The translations under genes were made by a program, and so were the position numbers. A DNA stretch of 64,000 nt. It comes from Argyresthia goedartella (Eukaryota > Arthropoda > Insecta > Lepidoptera > Argyresthiidae). Shown here one piece after another: positions 41,871 to 52,670 of the stretch. The stretch covers positions 27,188,001 through 27,252,000 of the forward strand of contig OX463824.1 in the NCBI GenBank assembly GCA_949825045.1. Reading direction: 5' to 3'. Every line of letters starts with the position of its first letter. Position 1 is the first letter of the stretch. The notes under the pieces were generated by a model. That model made no database searches, had not been told where the DNA came from, and worked only from the letters and a program-made list of their open reading frames with translations.

Positions 41871-42470
41871 TTAGGGTTCCGTACTTTAAAAGAAAAAAAA
41901 AGAACCCTTTTTCTAAGGAACGCGTGCAGGTATCAGATTGAAATTGATAGAAATGACTCATGTTTGTAGACCCTTGGAGCTACGGAAAATTCAAACTTCT
42001 AGGTCTATGCAATCAAAAAATACAGCCGTTCATGTCCCAAATTTGCTGAACTTGCTAAATGTGCTTGATACTCGCAAGGGATTCAAAACCTATAGGGAAC
42101 TTCCGGTTGACCTAGGACCATTAAATTTGGCAAACAGCAAGGTAAAGAAATAAAAGCAAAAAATGAAATTTATATTTAGAGGCGTGTCTGTCGGCCAATA
42201 CATGTGTCAAGATCACTTTTCTCGGGAACTCGAGGTAACCTCAGGTATCAAGTTGAAACTAACATTAATTGCTAGGGTCTGTATTTTCTTGGAGTAGTGA
42301 AAAAAATAAACATATAGGCGATCAAAAAATACCGCCGCCGCGAATTTTGCTGATTGTGATTGATACTCGCAAAGGAATCAAACATACATGGTATTTCCCG
42401 TAGACCGAAAACTGTAGTTTGATCACAAAAAGAAAGGTTTTAGTGAAAATACATACCTTATTAGAGATTA
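41871..42470 (+). repeat. GGGTTCCGTAC dispersed repeat
   Basis: AGGGTTCCGTACTTTAAAAG...ACCCTT followed by conserved pieces (ACTCGCAAGGGATTCAAAACC, TAGGGAACTTCCGGTTGACC) matches a repeat widely seen in Lepidoptera. The later part (42225-42440) repeats some of the same blocks. The 71-codon frame at 41938-42153 is part of this repeat. A short related piece is at 61688-61745. Confidence 0.6.
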
Positions 42471-42486
42471 TATCGTAAATGTATCT

Positions 42487-42562
42487 AAGAGCTTGCGTGG
42501 TCTAGTCAATACACCCTCATCTGTCACACATAAGATGCAGGTTCGAATCCCGGTGCTGACCA
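42487..42562 (+). repeat. tRNA-like SINE head (family 3)
   Basis: GAGCTTGCGTGGTCTAGTC...GCAGGTTCGAATCCCGGTGCTGACCA has a perfect B box GGTTCGAATCC at about 42539. The same kind of head is at 31306 and 33042. Confidence 0.65.
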
Positions 42563-42734
42563 CGTACCTATGCCTCTGCCACCTCTTGTGGGAAAATGCA
42601 AAGTATGTAATTGTACAATTACCTAACTGTTATAATGAAACCTACTTAGTTTATACTAGCTGCCCGTAGACATGGCTTCGCACACGCGTTTTTAGGCTTC
42701 TGATAGTTTACGACCAGAAAATTGTACGTCCCTT

Positions 42735-42830
42735 AAAGGTACCTAAGCATTATCATCATCATCTCAACTCAACTCATATCGATATAATTTTGTTGGGCAT
42801 GGGCTTTTCCAGATAGAATCCAAATCATCA
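42735..42830 (-). repeat. RTE-like LINE 3' tail
   Basis: On the minus strand the sequence reads GGAAAAGCCCATGCCCAACA...GAGTTGAGATGATGATGAT. It resembles the 3' end of RTE-type LINEs in Lepidoptera (AGGCCCATGCCCAGCAGTGG...GATGATGATG). Confidence 0.6.
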
Positions 42831-43082
42831 TAGCAGCTTCGCGTCCCAGTTCAGACAAATGCACAGACTATACAGGGATGACAACTGGCCGCTTTAAATA
42901 GAAAAATGAGGTCGAATCCGAACACCTCTACAAGCAAGCACGTTTTTTTTGGTCACGTGATTTAGGCACAGATATTCAATTATTAAGCCTACATATTATA
43001 AACAACCTATGATTAATGTGCAGTCTGATGATAATTTCATCATTAATTGGCTGGGGAGGAAGAACAAAATTCCGGTCTTGGA

Positions 43083-43158
43083 TGTTTATCTATATGACGT
43101 CACTGCTTCTAGTTCCCTTGACATGGACACAGGATATCTTAGTGTGGGGCCAGAAGCA
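43083..43158 (+). repeat. SINE family 2, 3' fragment
   Basis: TGACGTCACTGCTTCTAGTTCCC...GTGTGGGGCCAGAAGCAAGG matches in reverse the SINE at 58316-58556 (CTTCTGGCCCCACACTAGG...GGGAACCAGAAACAGCGACGTCA). Confidence 0.7.
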
Positions 43159-43159
43159 A

Positions 43160-43425
43160 GGTGTGTTCCTGTATACTGGGTATAACAGAAGGTGAATTTA
43201 TGTTTTAAGTGGTTGTTAGGGATATAATTCAGAACAACTTTCACTATGAAACCAATTTGATCACAGAAACTTTATTTTTAATTTCTTTATATATTTTCAG
43301 CCGAGCGATCAGCTGATTTGTATGGAAAAGTTGCTTTGCACAAATCGGCTTCATAGCGAAGGTTGTTCAGAATGATGTCCCTAACAACCCCCTAAAATAT
43401 GACTACACCTTGTATCCTCATGTTT
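43160..43425. repeat. Fold-back MITE (family F), copy 1
   Basis: The left arm GGTTGTTAGGGATATAATTCAGAACAACTTTCACTATGAAACC is matched by the right arm reading in reverse GGTTGTTAGGGACATCATTCTGAACAACCTTCGCTATGAAGCC. Arms of about 90 bp enclose about 75 bp. Other copies: 44735-44870 (one arm) and 58740-59240 (split by a SINE). Confidence 0.78.
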
Positions 43426-43445
43426 ATGTTTAAATTTTTGAAGAC

Positions 43446-43500
43446 CCCAATGGCCGAGTCGGCAGTGACGCTGCTTACGAAGCCAAGGGTCCTGGGTACT
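43446..43500 (+). repeat. SINE family 1, head only
   Basis: CCCCAATGGCCGAGTCGGCAGTGACGCTG...AAGCCAAGGGTCC contains the A box. It ends at the start of a LINE fragment, before the B box. Confidence 0.75.
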
Positions 43501-44450
43501 GGTAAATTATATTTTCGAAAATGAATTACAGTTATTATGTCGATTTATTTAAAAAATTATCTTACGGATTCTGTGCGTTTTAAATTATAAATTGCCCGAA
43601 TAGGTCTTTTCTGTGCTAGGAAAAAAGGTATGAATACTCGCTGCTTCCCCCACAACAAGATAGCCTAAGACACTATGAAATAAGTTACTAAAATAGTCAA
43701 GCCTAGATGTAGCCACATCCGTGTTTTGCTGATATTCGTCAGCCGCAGAATTTAATCTACCAGCTAATAGGTCTCCACTGCAATCTGCTATCAATGGTTA
43801 TTGTAAGAAATATATTCTAACGTGTTGCTGTCTAATACTAACTACTTATAAATTTCCTTTGACATTTCCAGTACATTTGAAGTATCATCAGCAAACAACA
43901 CTATGTTAGTCAATTTCTTCACCATAAAAGGCAGTTCGTTAATATATACCAGGAATAAGAAAGGGCATAATATAGAACCTTGTGGAACATCAATTTTTAT
44001 ACCCGATCCATCAGATTTAACACCCTTGACTTTTTTTCCCACAACAAGATACCATAGAACATGCCACTATGAAAGTAACTAAAACAGACTAGCCTAGTTC
44101 TAGCTTATCCGTATTTTGTCTGATGTCCCTAGCAGCGTAGACCGCAGAACGTAATCTGCCAGCAAAATTATCTATTACATGTCCCCACTGAAATTTGCTA
44201 TCAAAGGAGATTCCAATAACCTTCCTTTCATTGAGATTTGTTTCTCTCTAACACTAAACTGGTCTCAACTTGCCTAACATTTGGAAGTGCGAATTTGAAA
44301 GACTTGGTTTTACCAGCTTTTACAATAAATTATTAACAGAAACCAATTCAAGAATAAAACAATACATTATTAACTTCATCGAAATTTTCTGTTCAAATTA
44401 TAAACAATAGTTTCAACAGCAAACAATTGTGTCAATCTATTTCTCCTTAT
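43501..44450 (-). pseudogene. Two overlapping LINE fragments (family A), heavily decayed
   Basis: 43842-44042 carries KSDGSGIKIDVPQGSILCPFLFL and LFADDTS on the minus strand, and 43501-43830 the following region, out of phase. 44041-44450 then repeats the downstream region in the same orientation (CCCACAACAAGATACCATAG... as at 2098-2130), so these are two fragments side by side. Relative to 1746-2430 both carry many indels. A further piece (44624-44672) matches the PFLFLVYIN block. Confidence 0.75.
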
Positions 44451-44501
44451 GATTTGGATTCGAGAAAAAAAATATTCGAAACCCATGAATTTCGGACGGG
44501 G

Positions 44502-44547
44502 TAGTACAAATTCAAGGTAATATTTGCATTACCTTGAATTTGTACTA
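44502..44547. repeat. Perfect hairpin, 20-bp arms
   Basis: TAGTACAAATTCAAGGTAAT (44502-44521) is the exact complement of 44528-44547 around ATTTGC. It lies in non-coding sequence between two LINE pieces. Confidence 0.95.
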
Positions 44548-44734
44548 ACCCTCTATTGAGTGTTGAATTCGCTGGAAATGGGTTTTACTGTAATTCCTTT
44601 CAATATAAATATCGAATAATAAATCACCCTGAATACCAGGAATAAGAAAGGCCCTAATATGGAACCTTATTACTTATGACGCCAACGCCCCATAGTGGTT
44701 CTATCTCCTAAGCTAACGACAGATTTACTTATAC

Positions 44735-44870
44735 AGGATGTGACAGAAAGCATTAGCAATATTTAAAGAGGTTAGGGACACAATTGTCAGCAACTTTTAC
44801 TATGAAACCGATTTGATTAAGCAACTTTACGTTTTAGTCCGGGTGGTCAGCAAAATATCCTTTTTTTTTC
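44735..44870. repeat. Fold-back MITE (family F), single arm
   Basis: ACAGGATGTGACAGAAAG...GGTTAGGGACACAATTGTCAGCAACTTTTACTATGAAACCGATTTG matches the arms at 43195-43265. Confidence 0.7.
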
Positions 44871-44871
44871 A

Positions 44872-45090
44872 AATTTAAATATATTTATTTCAGATACACA
44901 ACAAATGAGATCCATATCAAAACAGCATGACACAACATGTCGCACATTGCATGTTGCATTGCAAAATACAATAGTTATAAAAATAAATAAATGTAGCCCA
45001 TACATTTTCCTACTGAGCGGCAAAGGTCTTTTGCCGGATACGAGTAAGATTGAGCCATTCTCCGATACGCATTTTTTATGACTACTATTA
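44872..45090. repeat. LINE-tail-like sequence and dispersed repeat
   Basis: 44995-45085 (AATGTAGCCCATA...GGCAAAGGTCTTTTGCCGGATACGAGTAAGATTGAGCCATTCTCC) matches 57681-57770. I read it as 3' UTR of an unnamed LINE. Confidence 0.5.
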
Positions 45091-45129
45091 CTAAGTAGCG
45101 ATAGTAGCCGGGACCTTCAGCTTAACGCG

Positions 45130-45560
45130 TCATTCGAAACACGGATCCGATTATATAATTAAGATAAATACAATGTTTATCTACAAACGTATCATAAACC
45201 CTCTTTACTGCGTCCAAAAACCACACGTTACGACCAGCATAATGATATACTGCTTGGTAAAAACTCATTTCTTATCTAAATATTATATTATACATTATGA
45301 CTACAATGTATCAATATTTCGACATATTATGAGATTCAAATTTTGAACGCCGACGCCCGCCTGCGTGCCACCCCTAATTTGTCTGTGAAGTTGGCACTAC
45401 TGAACAAGCTAAACAAGTGCAGCGCAATGATCCATGCCACAATGCCAGTCGAACATGCGGTTTCTGAACACATCAAAGAGAGCTTATGATATGTCTGTAG
45501 ATAAATTAGTGTAGGTAACTGTACATAATTAGGCATTATGTATCAGTCACATAAACTGCT
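45130..45560 (-). repeat. Palindromic MITE, copy 2 of 2
   Basis: The reverse complement aligns with 10262-10740: GTCGTAACGTGTGGTTTTTGGACGCAGTAAAGAGGGTTTATGATACG at one end and CCTAATTATGTACAGTTACCTACAC at the other. It lacks the 49-nt insertion and the internal duplication of copy 1. Confidence 0.75.
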
Positions 45561-46475
45561 ATAGATTGATAATAAACATACAATGATTTTAACATTATAT
45601 TGCTTCTGAAAATACCATCTATGATGTAGCTGCACTCCCATCTAGAATTTTAATAACGAGCCATATTTTTAGTAGCCTCTGTAATGAGGATCTCGTTTGA
45701 GCTGCCGAATAATCTGGCTCAAATGGAGACATTTTTTTTGCAAGATCTCATAAAAGTCCCTGCTTCAGCGAACAAGAGAACTGGAGCCGTTTCGCAAGGC
45801 ATGAGCTTTTCGCTGCCATCCGAGAGGCTGTACTCCAGAGTATCGTTCGTAAACAACAATCCAAATTACAGAATCTGGTCTCGCGCTTCAATGCACATCC
45901 ATAGACAAAACCCTCACTGAAAAGTTTGATTACGTGAAAAAGTATTCTCGCAGCAATCCCACAAAGGAAACACTTTTAATTAAAAAATAAAAACTGATGA
46001 GAAAAATGAGCGAGAAGCTTAACTTGAAACATCATTATTAAATTTTGAGCGTAGAGTGTCGCGGGAGAGAAAACTTTTTAATTTTCCGTTTTGGATTCAC
46101 CAACTAAAATACTGGTGAGTTGATTGTTAATGGCGGGTGGGTTGGTTGTCTCGTGATTATTGCGGTATATTTTTTGGAATGAACTCTTACCTTGAATCTA
46201 AGAGCTACAACAAAATGACTGTTGGATTCACCCTTTTTTATGTTGCAAGCTTACTCCTAGTGTGGCAAAAATTGACACCTACAGTAACATCGGAGACATA
46301 TCTGTTCGACTAAAAAAACATGGCGATTGGTATAAATATATGATATTTAAGTATTTATATTTTCATCTTTTCTTCGTTTGTTTATAAAGTCCTAGTTGAT
46401 CGGACTATAAGTATAATTTATACAACGACGTATCAAAACAGTTACGTGTAAATAGTTACCTCAAAATCAATCCTT
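45561..46475. other. No feature recognised
   Basis: Non-coding. The 78-codon frame at 45684-45920 has no recognisable domain. Confidence 0.5.
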
Positions 46476-46489
46476 TACTACAAAAAATT

Positions 46490-46664
46490 ATAATAATACC
46501 TTGGACACTATTTACACACATTGATCTAACCCCAAACTAGAATTCCCTGTATCTTGGGTACTAGACAACGACACGTACTTATATAGAAAAATACCATACT
46601 CAGATATATAAAAAACCATGTCTAGGGTACAAACATCCGTTCTCATCAAACAAATATTTGCCCC
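46490..46664 (-). mobile_element. SINE family 1, 5'-truncated with target duplication
   Basis: Minus-strand SINE body without the tRNA-like head. TACTACAAAAAATT lies at 46476-46489 and again at 46665-46678, a 14-bp target duplication. This fits LINE-driven insertion with 5' truncation. Confidence 0.9.
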
Positions 46665-46683
46665 TACTACAAAAAATTTTACA

Positions 46684-46785
46684 CATGGTTTAACCTCAAA
46701 ATAAACGTCAAATCCTATACGTTTTTGTCTTTAAACAACTGTTGAACAGGCGTTTATTTTTTTGTGGTTAGGTCCTTAATGTCTA
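46684..46785 (+). repeat. Dispersed repeat, copy 1
   Basis: GGTTTAACCTCAAAATAAACGTCAAATCC...TTTAAACAACTGTTGAACAGGCGTTTATTTTTTTGTGG is matched at 50704-50785. Non-coding. Confidence 0.65.
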
Positions 46786-46892
46786 AATGGGAATAATCAA
46801 ATTATAGTTATGAATGATTTGGCTAACTGAGACTATAACACTTTTTTTCTATCATAAAGCGGCAACCCACGAAATCCTACGAAGATGTTATT

Positions 46893-47056
46893 AACTAAAG
46901 TACTATTTTTAATTTTAGGCAAGAAATGTAAACAAAAAACTGACATTTTCTAGAACAAAATCGTTGACTTTGACTTTCATACTATATTTTTTGTGCTGGA
47001 AAATGGCAGGTCATTGTTTACATTTCTGGCCTCAAATTAAAAATTCTACTTTAGTG
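46893..47056. repeat. Fold-back repeat with about 64-bp arms
   Basis: AACTAAAGTACTATTTTTAA...AGGCAAGAAATGTAAACA...GACATTTTCTAGAAC (46893-46955) faces its imperfect complement at 46993-47056 around a 37-bp centre. Non-coding MITE-like structure. Confidence 0.75.
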
Positions 47057-47564
47057 TGCAGAAAGAAGCTGCCGATCGTCTACAGACGAAAACACAAAAA
47101 GATTGTCGCTTGGATGAGGACACCTATATTTTTTTATTGCTTGTAATGTGTTCTACACATTGTGTGAAAATTTTAACTCTCCACCTATCACGCTACAAAA
47201 TCCCTCGTGTGCGACTCCGACTAACGACTAAATCCGCATTTATTGCTGAATGTAGCTGTGGGATGTTTGAGTCCTTTATTTGTAGCTTCTTTCCTTTTAA
47301 TTTGTCACATCAAACCATTATTTCAAACTGTTTGTGCATACATTGAATCAAACTAAAACTCAAACAAACTCACGACGCAAAATGTTTATACAAAACCTTG
47401 CAATTAGTGGAGACGGATTAGGATGGAGTTTGAGTTTATCGTTAACGATTATTTGGTTGGGAAATTGTCATGGCAGCCTGCCTGCTAAATTATTCCCCGA
47501 GTATTGAGATCAGGGTAGTACTGGAGTTCATGTGCTGGGGTATATTTTTCTATGAGAACAATTG
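47057..47564. other. No feature recognised
   Basis: Non-coding; the small frames here have no recognisable domain. Confidence 0.45.
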
Positions 47565-47752
47565 AAATGACCACCAAAAATTTTTTTTCTTACCCAAAAT
47601 GCGTAAATGGTCACCAAAAGTTGCAGAAAATATCAGCGCAAAATACTGCGGTCATTTATCTAAACACAATTTGGTGGTCGTTTACTAATTCTGGCGGTCG
47701 TTTGGAATTTATTGGTAGTAAAATAGGTGCGTTTTTGGTGATCGTTTAAACA
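47565..47752 (-). repeat. Dispersed repeat with GGTGATCGTTTA sub-repeats, copy 2
   Basis: Complement of 34427-34715: GTAAATGGTCACCAAAAGTTGCAGAAAATATC, then TTTGGTGGTCGTTTAC, TTCTGGCGGTCGTTTGGAATTTATTGGTAGTAAAATAGGTGC and TTTTTGGTGATCGTTTA. Confidence 0.72.
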
Positions 47753-48054
47753 AAGGCCTTTTTCTATACATCTCTACATAATACAATTCACTGTATTCTA
47801 TAGACAAAATAATCATTACCGGTATCTCTGCTAATAGTTCCGTGGTAGTGGGCAGACAAAGTTTTGTGATAAAAAAGTATACAGTTGTCACAAGTTGGGG
47901 TGTGTATGTTCTTGTACGATTCGCTTTGGCGCTAGCATTCAACCGATTAATGTGAACAAGTTACTAATTACTACAGATTACACCTCCATCTTACGGTATT
48001 TTATGCAGTTATATGCTGTTACCTATACAGGGCAGTCTATAGCAAGAAGCAATA
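47753..48054. other. No feature recognised
   Basis: No coding frame or repeat that I can support. Confidence 0.45.
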
Positions 48055-48330
48055 TCTATCTATCTAGCCTCCTGCACCCACTGCATTTAGTAAAGCCCTC
48101 ATTTTCTTACGCCATTTATTATAGTCCTGGGCCATCTTGATCCACGGTAGCCCGGCTGCTTTGGTGATGTCATCCGAAATCTCGATCCACGCGCGTCCCT
48201 TCGCCACCATTCCGTCACCGCCTTGGACCATCTACCGTCGTCCCTCCCAGCCAAGTGTCCCGCCCATCTCCATTTTAACCTTGCGATTCACACACCCATA
48301 CCTACGACCTATGCTATAAGCAATATATGT
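48055..48330 (-). pseudogene. RTE-like LINE C-terminus
   Basis: On the minus strand one frame reads WAGHLAGRDDGRWSKAVTEW (about 48290-48230) and another RAWIEISDDITKAAGLPWIKMAQD (about 48200-48125). Together these match the C-terminal tail of RTE-type RT proteins (WAGHV...DGRW...W.DDI...AG..W...AQD). One frameshift at least. Confidence 0.7.
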
Positions 48331-48671
48331 GTCTGTATATCAGAGTTACAAATAAAACTGTGTACTTTCTGTAGCTTTATAGTTAGTAACCTCACTATAA
48401 AAATCTTTTACCACACATTACAGTCGACACTCCCGGCTCGGAAATCGCTCGGCCGAGTTATCACAGGTCATCCCAGGCGGGGTTGCGAAGGTCTACTCTC
48501 ATGGGAAAGGGCGATATTTGAACGTATCCTTTCAGTAATTGAATATTGCCGAATCTGTGTACCAACGATACGAATGTAGGCATCCCGAAAGTGTGCTGCA
48601 GCGGAAAATGCAATCAGTTTTGTGATGATATGATTCGCAGGCGAATTGAATAAAGTGGTCATTACCGAGGT
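48331..48671. other. No feature recognised
   Basis: AT-rich non-coding sequence; the overlapping short frames at 48223-48662 have no recognisable domain. Confidence 0.4.
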
Positions 48672-48745
48672 ATACAGGGAATCCTAGTTTGGGGCTAGAT
48701 CAATCTGTGTAATAGTGTCCAAGGTATTATTATTATTATTATATT
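48672..48745 (+). repeat. SINE family 1, 3' end
   Basis: GGTATACAGGGAATCCTAGTTTGGGGC...GTGTCCAAGGTATTATTATT: the last 60 bp of the SINE and its (TTA)n tail. Confidence 0.85.
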
Positions 48746-50703
48746 ATAGTTGAAGATATACTGATATTTATGATTAACGAGATATTTCTTCCAGCAAACC
48801 CTGGACAGGAAATATTTAAAGTGCACAAATGTAAATTATTTGTTCCGTTTTAGACGCCGTTTAGCATATTTGGCTATGGTTTGTCCGTGAATCCAGTTTT
48901 TGACTGTCAAAAATTCTGATTTTGCCTGACATAATTACTGATTTGTGCGACAAACTGCTACAAATACTGGTTTTATCTGATAAAATTAAAGGGTGAAGTG
49001 AAGAATAAAATGAAGAATAAAGGGGCCAAGCGAAGCCCTTTTACCCTCGTGTTAGGTTGTACATGTAAGAACACAAAATTTAAACGCTCGTTTTGTATTC
49101 TATGTGACCTTAAATAAGGTTTTCTTTGTATTCTATGTGACCTTACATAAGGTTTTCAAGTCGCTGTTTTTCGGCTTTCTAGTAGTGTGTTCAGACACAA
49201 CCAGTATTTCCAGTCGCGCTCAATTTGTAGCGCAATTTAGTAATTTTGTCAGGAAATCAGTATTTTTGTTTAACAAAAACTCGATTCATTCATTCATTCA
49301 GTAATTTTGTCGAGATACTCAGTAATTTATAAGCTCAAATTAGTAATTTCTTCGCTCATTCAATTTCAGCCTATAAAACATTAATTGGGCTACTGAACAT
49401 GACCAGCGCATGCTCATTCGCTCAATTAGTTTTTTATTATTATTTCCCTCAGTCTATTCGTAGCTCTTCATGTTATGATCCTCGCATTAACTGGTTATTA
49501 GGAATCAGCTTGAATGAATATTTTATTTAAATTTCATGCACAAAAGCACTCGAGCATGACATTTACCGAAGAAATAACCCAGTTTCAAATAAAACCAAAA
49601 CGGCAACATTTGGCGGGGAATCCCGCTGATCACAGGATTCGAATTGACAAATCCTTGCCTGGGTCGGGAAAAAAAGCAAAATGGTGGATGGGCGCAAGCT
49701 GCGAAACGTCGATAGTGTGGATTTGCGGCCATGAAATATTATTTATGGCACGACGGAGCTTGCCAAATACGAACACTGTAAATGCTGCGGTAATTAATTG
49801 ACTATTCCAGGAATTCAGCGTTGTTGTAATAACTTTACGTATTTGCTTAGTCAAATCAGACAGCGTGTTGTAATTTGTTGGGATTATTATTATTACGGAC
49901 TATTCGCATATGCGTTTCAAGGCAACTGGCCGTCTTGAAATTTAAAAAAAAAAACAAAAATTTTAATTTCGCAAGCGCCAGCCCCAACAGACGCCCGCTG
50001 CCCCGTCTTTTATTCTCATGGAAAATCAACATACTAAAATGCTGTGCGTTTAAAAATTTAATAACTCCTTATGAACCTTCAAAAGGCTTCAACGAAAAGT
50101 TAAAAAATATCCAATTCGGTCCAGCCGTTTGCGAGATTTGCGTTTAGTTTCAGTGGCCTAGCGGAATTCGCACACCGGAAACGATTGTGCGGGTAGCAAT
50201 ATCTGGCTGAGACGGGTACTGGATGGGTACGATCGAGTTTTAATGCCCTTCATTATATTACAGAAATAACATCAAAAAATGACGATTTTGTTGATTTATC
50301 ACCTTAATAGGCTACATTATTATTATATAAGGTGCAGTATAATGCTTCTGACAATAAGGTGGTTGTCTATGGCCCGAAGATCAGATTCCTTTGTCGTCGG
50401 ACCCAGAAACAGTAGGTATTTTGTTTTCACTCTAAGCTCTAGTTCCATTGAGTCCTATCCAAATACCGAACAATGCCTATAATTTTTCGCCCTTCAACTT
50501 AATCATTTAATACATCAAAGGGTCTCGGCGTCTACTTAGGGCCGGTTTTATCAGGCCGCGACGCGCAACATCAGTCAACCTATTATCCGGCTAGAAGACA
50601 TTATGCCCACGTCTTTAGAAGGGTCAGGCTCGATAGCTCAGCGCTGCAGTGGCGGGCAAGGAAAATCGGAGTCTAGCTTCGAGAAAATATTAAGCAGCGT
50701 TAA
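48746..50703. other. Mostly unassigned
   Basis: GGGTGAAGTGAAGAATAAA...CCCTTTTACCCTCGTGTTAGGTTG (48990-49062) matches the complement of 52345-52400 in the GGTGATCGTTTA repeat family. Near-repeats of TTCTATGTGACCTTA.ATAAGGTTTTC occur at 49095-49155. No coding frame with a recognisable domain. Confidence 0.45.
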
Positions 50704-50785
50704 ACCTCAAAACAAACGTCAAATCCCTTACTTTTGTTTTTAAACAAGGGTTGAACGGTGGTTTATTTTTTGTGGTAGGCCCTAA
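50704..50785 (+). repeat. Dispersed repeat, copy 2
   Basis: AACCTCAAAACAAACGTCAAATCC...TTTAAACAAGGGTTGAACGGTGGTTTATTTTTTGTGG, the same as 46688-46778. Confidence 0.65.
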
Positions 50786-50875
50786 GCGACTTACTATAAA
50801 AAAATAACATAGCCTTGTCTATCTCAACGTTAAATGTTGTACTGGTTTTTAAAACATGTGTTCAACAAAGGTATA

Positions 50876-50896
50876 TGTGTGTAAATAGTGTCCAAG

Positions 50897-50927
<31 letters not shown>
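50876..50927 (+). repeat. SINE family 1, extreme 3' end
   Basis: GTGTGTAAATAGTGTCCAAGG followed by (TTA)n of about ten units. Confidence 0.8.
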
Positions 50928-50929
<2 letters not shown>

Positions 50930-52174
50930 CTTTGTAGACGGTAAGTGTATTTTTGAGTTAGTAGCTCAAGACACTGACGCCATTTCATTTTTATAAATAT
51001 GCGAATATTGATATAATGCCACATGTACTAATGAATGACATATGACTCCACCAGACGGAATGGTTGTGTTTATGTGTAATGTATTCTATTTTTAAATTTA
51101 CTTGCTTTTTGCTTGCTTGTATAAATATTTTGTTATTAGCTGAACCCGCATTGTTTCACTGAACATACTTACTGGGTTGGCTGGAAGAGATTTCTTTTAG
51201 GAATAAGCCCGCCGTTTTACATTTTATTTTTCACTGCGTCAATTGTTTTTACTGTTATTTAATGCAATAAAGGATATGATAATAATGGTCGAGTCATGAA
51301 TGACAGTGTCTCATCGGGTCTCAAGTGACGATGGTCAAGAATCCATATTACCAGAGCGGGTATACTATATGGACTGACATACACACAATTGTTGAACACT
51401 GGATAATTGTTGTTGCAAATTTGTGCCTTTTTATCCCTCGGCACCCTATAGTTACGACGTGTTTGCTATTACCTCCGGTATAATTTGTGACGTACCTTAG
51501 TATCTTATAATATTGTTAATTGTTATGATCGCATTTATTATTATTATTGCAATTATGACCACCATTTTATGAAAATTTTACTATAATTTATTGTACAATT
51601 TAACTTTACTAAAAACGGTACCTAATTTACGTAGGTAATAGACCTATTTATATAAATATGACATGTAATTAAAAAAAATATGAATAAATATCTTACGTCT
51701 TATGCCCCTGTATTGCAAAACAACAACACATTATGATATTTCATTATTTTCTCATTGTAGCAGCTTGGTTTGCGTTTGCGTCATATTTTTTGTATCCAAT
51801 TGAGCTTATGTTACAATTTATTTCGCGATCTGTGAAGTGTGATATTTTCCCACTTCCCCGAGCGTTTGCGACCGCAATATCTTTCCAAAATGAGAAAGTA
51901 CATAACATAAAATGTAAAACAGCTATAAATAATGGTTATTATAGTCGTTTTCTTTGTCCTGAAGTGTTCGCCCCATGTCAAGGGTCCCATTTTGAGATAA
52001 AGGCCGTATTATTATCATTGGTGAATGAATTAGCCTCAGCGCCTTAAATTACCATTTAAGCAATTTAAAAACCATGTAAAAATACCATATGCATATAGGG
52101 ATTCTTTGATATCCAAGGAGTTTATATAACTCAATACAGAACTCGCTGTTAAGATTATATTTAGGCTTATTTTT
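50928..52174. other. No feature recognised
   Basis: AT-rich. The 104-codon plus-strand frame at 51733-52047 shows a hydrophobic start (IFHYFLIVAAWFAFASYFLYPIE, split here as one hydrophobic helix) but no domain that I know; it may be chance. Confidence 0.4.
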
Positions 52175-52530
52175 AAACGATCACCAAAAACACACCTATT
52201 TTACTACCAATAAATTCGAAACGGCCGCCAGAATTCGTAAACGACCACCAAATTGTGTTTGGATAAATTATTACCAAACTTCTCCTTATGACTTGTGCAC
52301 TTAAGTTTATGTCTTAAGTATTTTTTGTTGTTCTTCCATGTTCAACCTAACACGAAGGAGAAAGGGGGTTTGGCTTTGCTCACCCCATTTACCCTTCACC
52401 TAAGCTACCGCAGTATTTTGCCCTGATTGATATTTTCTGCAACTTTTGGTCATTACACATACACAATCATTTACCCATTTTTAAGTAGGAAAAAAATATT
52501 TTGGTAGTCATTTCAATTGTTCTCTTATAT
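52175..52530 (+). repeat. Dispersed repeat with GGTGATCGTTTA sub-repeats, copy 3
   Basis: AAACGATCACCAAAAACACACC...AATAAATTCGAAACGGCCGCCAG...AAACGACCACCAAATTGTG is the most complete copy. It includes the CACCCCATTTACCCTTCACCTAAGC block seen at 34598-34620. Confidence 0.75.
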
Positions 52531-52599
52531 TTACTCCTGCATATTTATTGGTAGTATTTTTTATGTGAATTGTATCGGACCCGGATTGCATAGGACCGA

Positions 52600-52670
52600 G
52601 TTGAATGACGTATACATGAGGAGGCCTATGCTCCCCGGCGGGTTCCCTGATAGGCTGATGATGATGATGA
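52600..52670 (+). repeat. RTE-like LINE 3' tail
   Basis: GGAGGCCTATGCTCCCCGGCGGGTTCCCTGATAGGCTGATGATGATGATGA is the usual end of RTE-type LINEs in Lepidoptera, with a (TGA)n tail. Confidence 0.72.

Noticed and set aside
51733..52047. Possible small membrane protein
   Set aside because: One hydrophobic stretch only, no homology recognised, no supporting context in a repeat-rich region.
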